DNA of 64,000 bases from assembly GCA_022570795.1 (NCBI GenBank), contig JAKUDP010000006.1, positions 2,170,001 through 2,234,000 on the forward strand. Direction: 5' to 3'. Numbering within the stretch: position 1 is the first letter of the stretch; each line of letters starts with the position of its first letter. Below are positions 63,727 through 64,000 of this stretch, in pieces. A model generated the notes under the pieces. That model was not told the DNA's origin. It searched no databases and saw nothing but the letters and a program-made list of their open reading frames with translations. Source of the stretch: Sphaerulina vaccinii. Taxonomy: Eukaryota; Ascomycota; Dothideomycetes; Mycosphaerellales; Mycosphaerellaceae. The position numbers and the translations under genes are program-made.

Positions 63727-64000
63727 CTACCTCATGATCAACAACATCAAAGACGGCAAGGACTTTGACGATGGCATGAACCGCATTACCACCAAGAACT
63801 GAAGAAAAGAGTCAGCAGAGTCAACGCGACGACAGGATGGTATGCGACTTACCTTGGTGGTGACTCGATCTATGCCATCGTCGAAGTCCTTGCCATCCTT
63901 GATGTTGTTGGTCATGAGGTAGCGTCCGCCAACGACCTCGCGACCCTTGACACCCACCTCCTCACTCAACAAGTGCGCGATGATCTCGGCGTCGTATTGC
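63727..64000 (-). CDS. partial hypothetical gene running off the right edge
   Basis: Minus-strand exon 63853-64000 reads YDAEIIAHLLSEEVGVKGRE, VVGGRYLMTNNIKDGKDFDD, GIDRVTTK and ends at an excellent donor GTAAGT (63852), with branch GCTGAC and acceptor TTCAG at 63799. The following exon (63727-63798) is the reverse complement of an inverted copy of this exon, so either the gene ends in antisense sequence or the true downstream exon has been replaced. Family not recognised. Confidence 0.45.
   Translation of the reverse strand, partial: QYDAEIIAHLLSEEVGVKGREVVGGRYLMTNNIKDGKDFDDGIDRVTTKVSRIPSCRRVDSADSFLQFLVVMRFMPSSKSLPSLMLLIMR
63730..63797 (+). repeat. inverted exon copy, left arm
   Basis: Plus-strand text YLMINNIKDGKDFDDGMNRI, TTKN and a stop; it matches the minus-strand exon at 63853-63920 at most positions. 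Confidence 0.85.
63853..63920 (-). repeat. inverted exon copy, right arm
   Basis: Minus-strand text YLMTNNIKDGKDFDDGIDRV, TTK. The arms are about 68 bp with a 55-bp spacer. Confidence 0.85.

Noticed and set aside
1..64000. tRNA, rRNA or CRISPR features
   Set aside because: No T-loop/anticodon arrangement, rRNA-like conserved core or regularly spaced direct repeats with unique spacers was seen; the tandem repeats present are minisatellites or modules.

Overview
The window reads as nuclear DNA of a filamentous ascomycete, most likely a Dothideomycete. The evidence is many short introns (about 45-150 nt) with fungal GTRNGT donors and CTAAC/CTGAC branch sites, a retrotransposon reduced to AT-rich, CA/TG-poor DNA in the manner of repeat-induced point mutation (RIP), a three-gene cluster of heme-thiolate peroxygenases, an NRPS-like relic and two introns that look like copies of one introner-like element. 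No tRNA, rRNA or CRISPR array was recognised.

Layout. 0-2 kb: a truncated secreted-protein gene and a small two-exon gene, both minus strand. 2-13 kb: a gene-poor stretch with two small plus-strand genes, a diverged 0.4-kb duplication, kinase-like fragments, and an array (about 5.7-9.6 kb) of roughly 220-bp modules that look like tiny exons joined by related introns. 13-24 kb: small ordinary genes (a 461-aa protein with a 2EXR-like segment, an E2 ubiquitin-conjugating enzyme, an F-box-like protein, a small secreted protein) mixed with broken ones (RNase H-like relic, two frameshifted ORFs). 24-28 kb: mostly unassigned. 28.55-34.52 kb: one complete but dead Ty1/copia LTR retrotransposon with a perfect 5-bp target duplication; removing it rejoins a 129-codon minus-strand ORF. 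36-45.4 kb: three secreted heme-thiolate peroxygenase/chloroperoxidase-family genes in tandem on the plus strand. 45.7-53.7 kb: a compact block with an NTF2-like protein, a RING finger protein, SLX9 (40S ribosome biogenesis), three lineage-specific genes of which two share duplicated upstream DNA, and a tail-anchored-looking protein. 55.9-57.9 kb: a 654-aa protein rich in Pro, Val, Leu and Ser. 59.4-61.0 kb: a zinc alcohol dehydrogenase with eight exons. 61.5-63.2 kb: a disabled NRPS-like adenylation domain. Right edge: a partial minus-strand gene with an inverted copy of one exon.

The most notable theme is intron and exon structure in motion. The alcohol dehydrogenase carries a 59-bp tandem duplication that keeps the reading frame only if it is spliced as two introns around a 4-nt exon. 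The first peroxygenase also needs a 4-nt exon. The second intron of that peroxygenase and the sixth intron of the dehydrogenase have closely similar 3' halves although the genes are unrelated. The exon/intron module array at 6-9 kb may belong to the same theme. The three peroxygenases probably act outside the cell on organic substrates with H2O2; nothing else in the window clearly joins them in a pathway.
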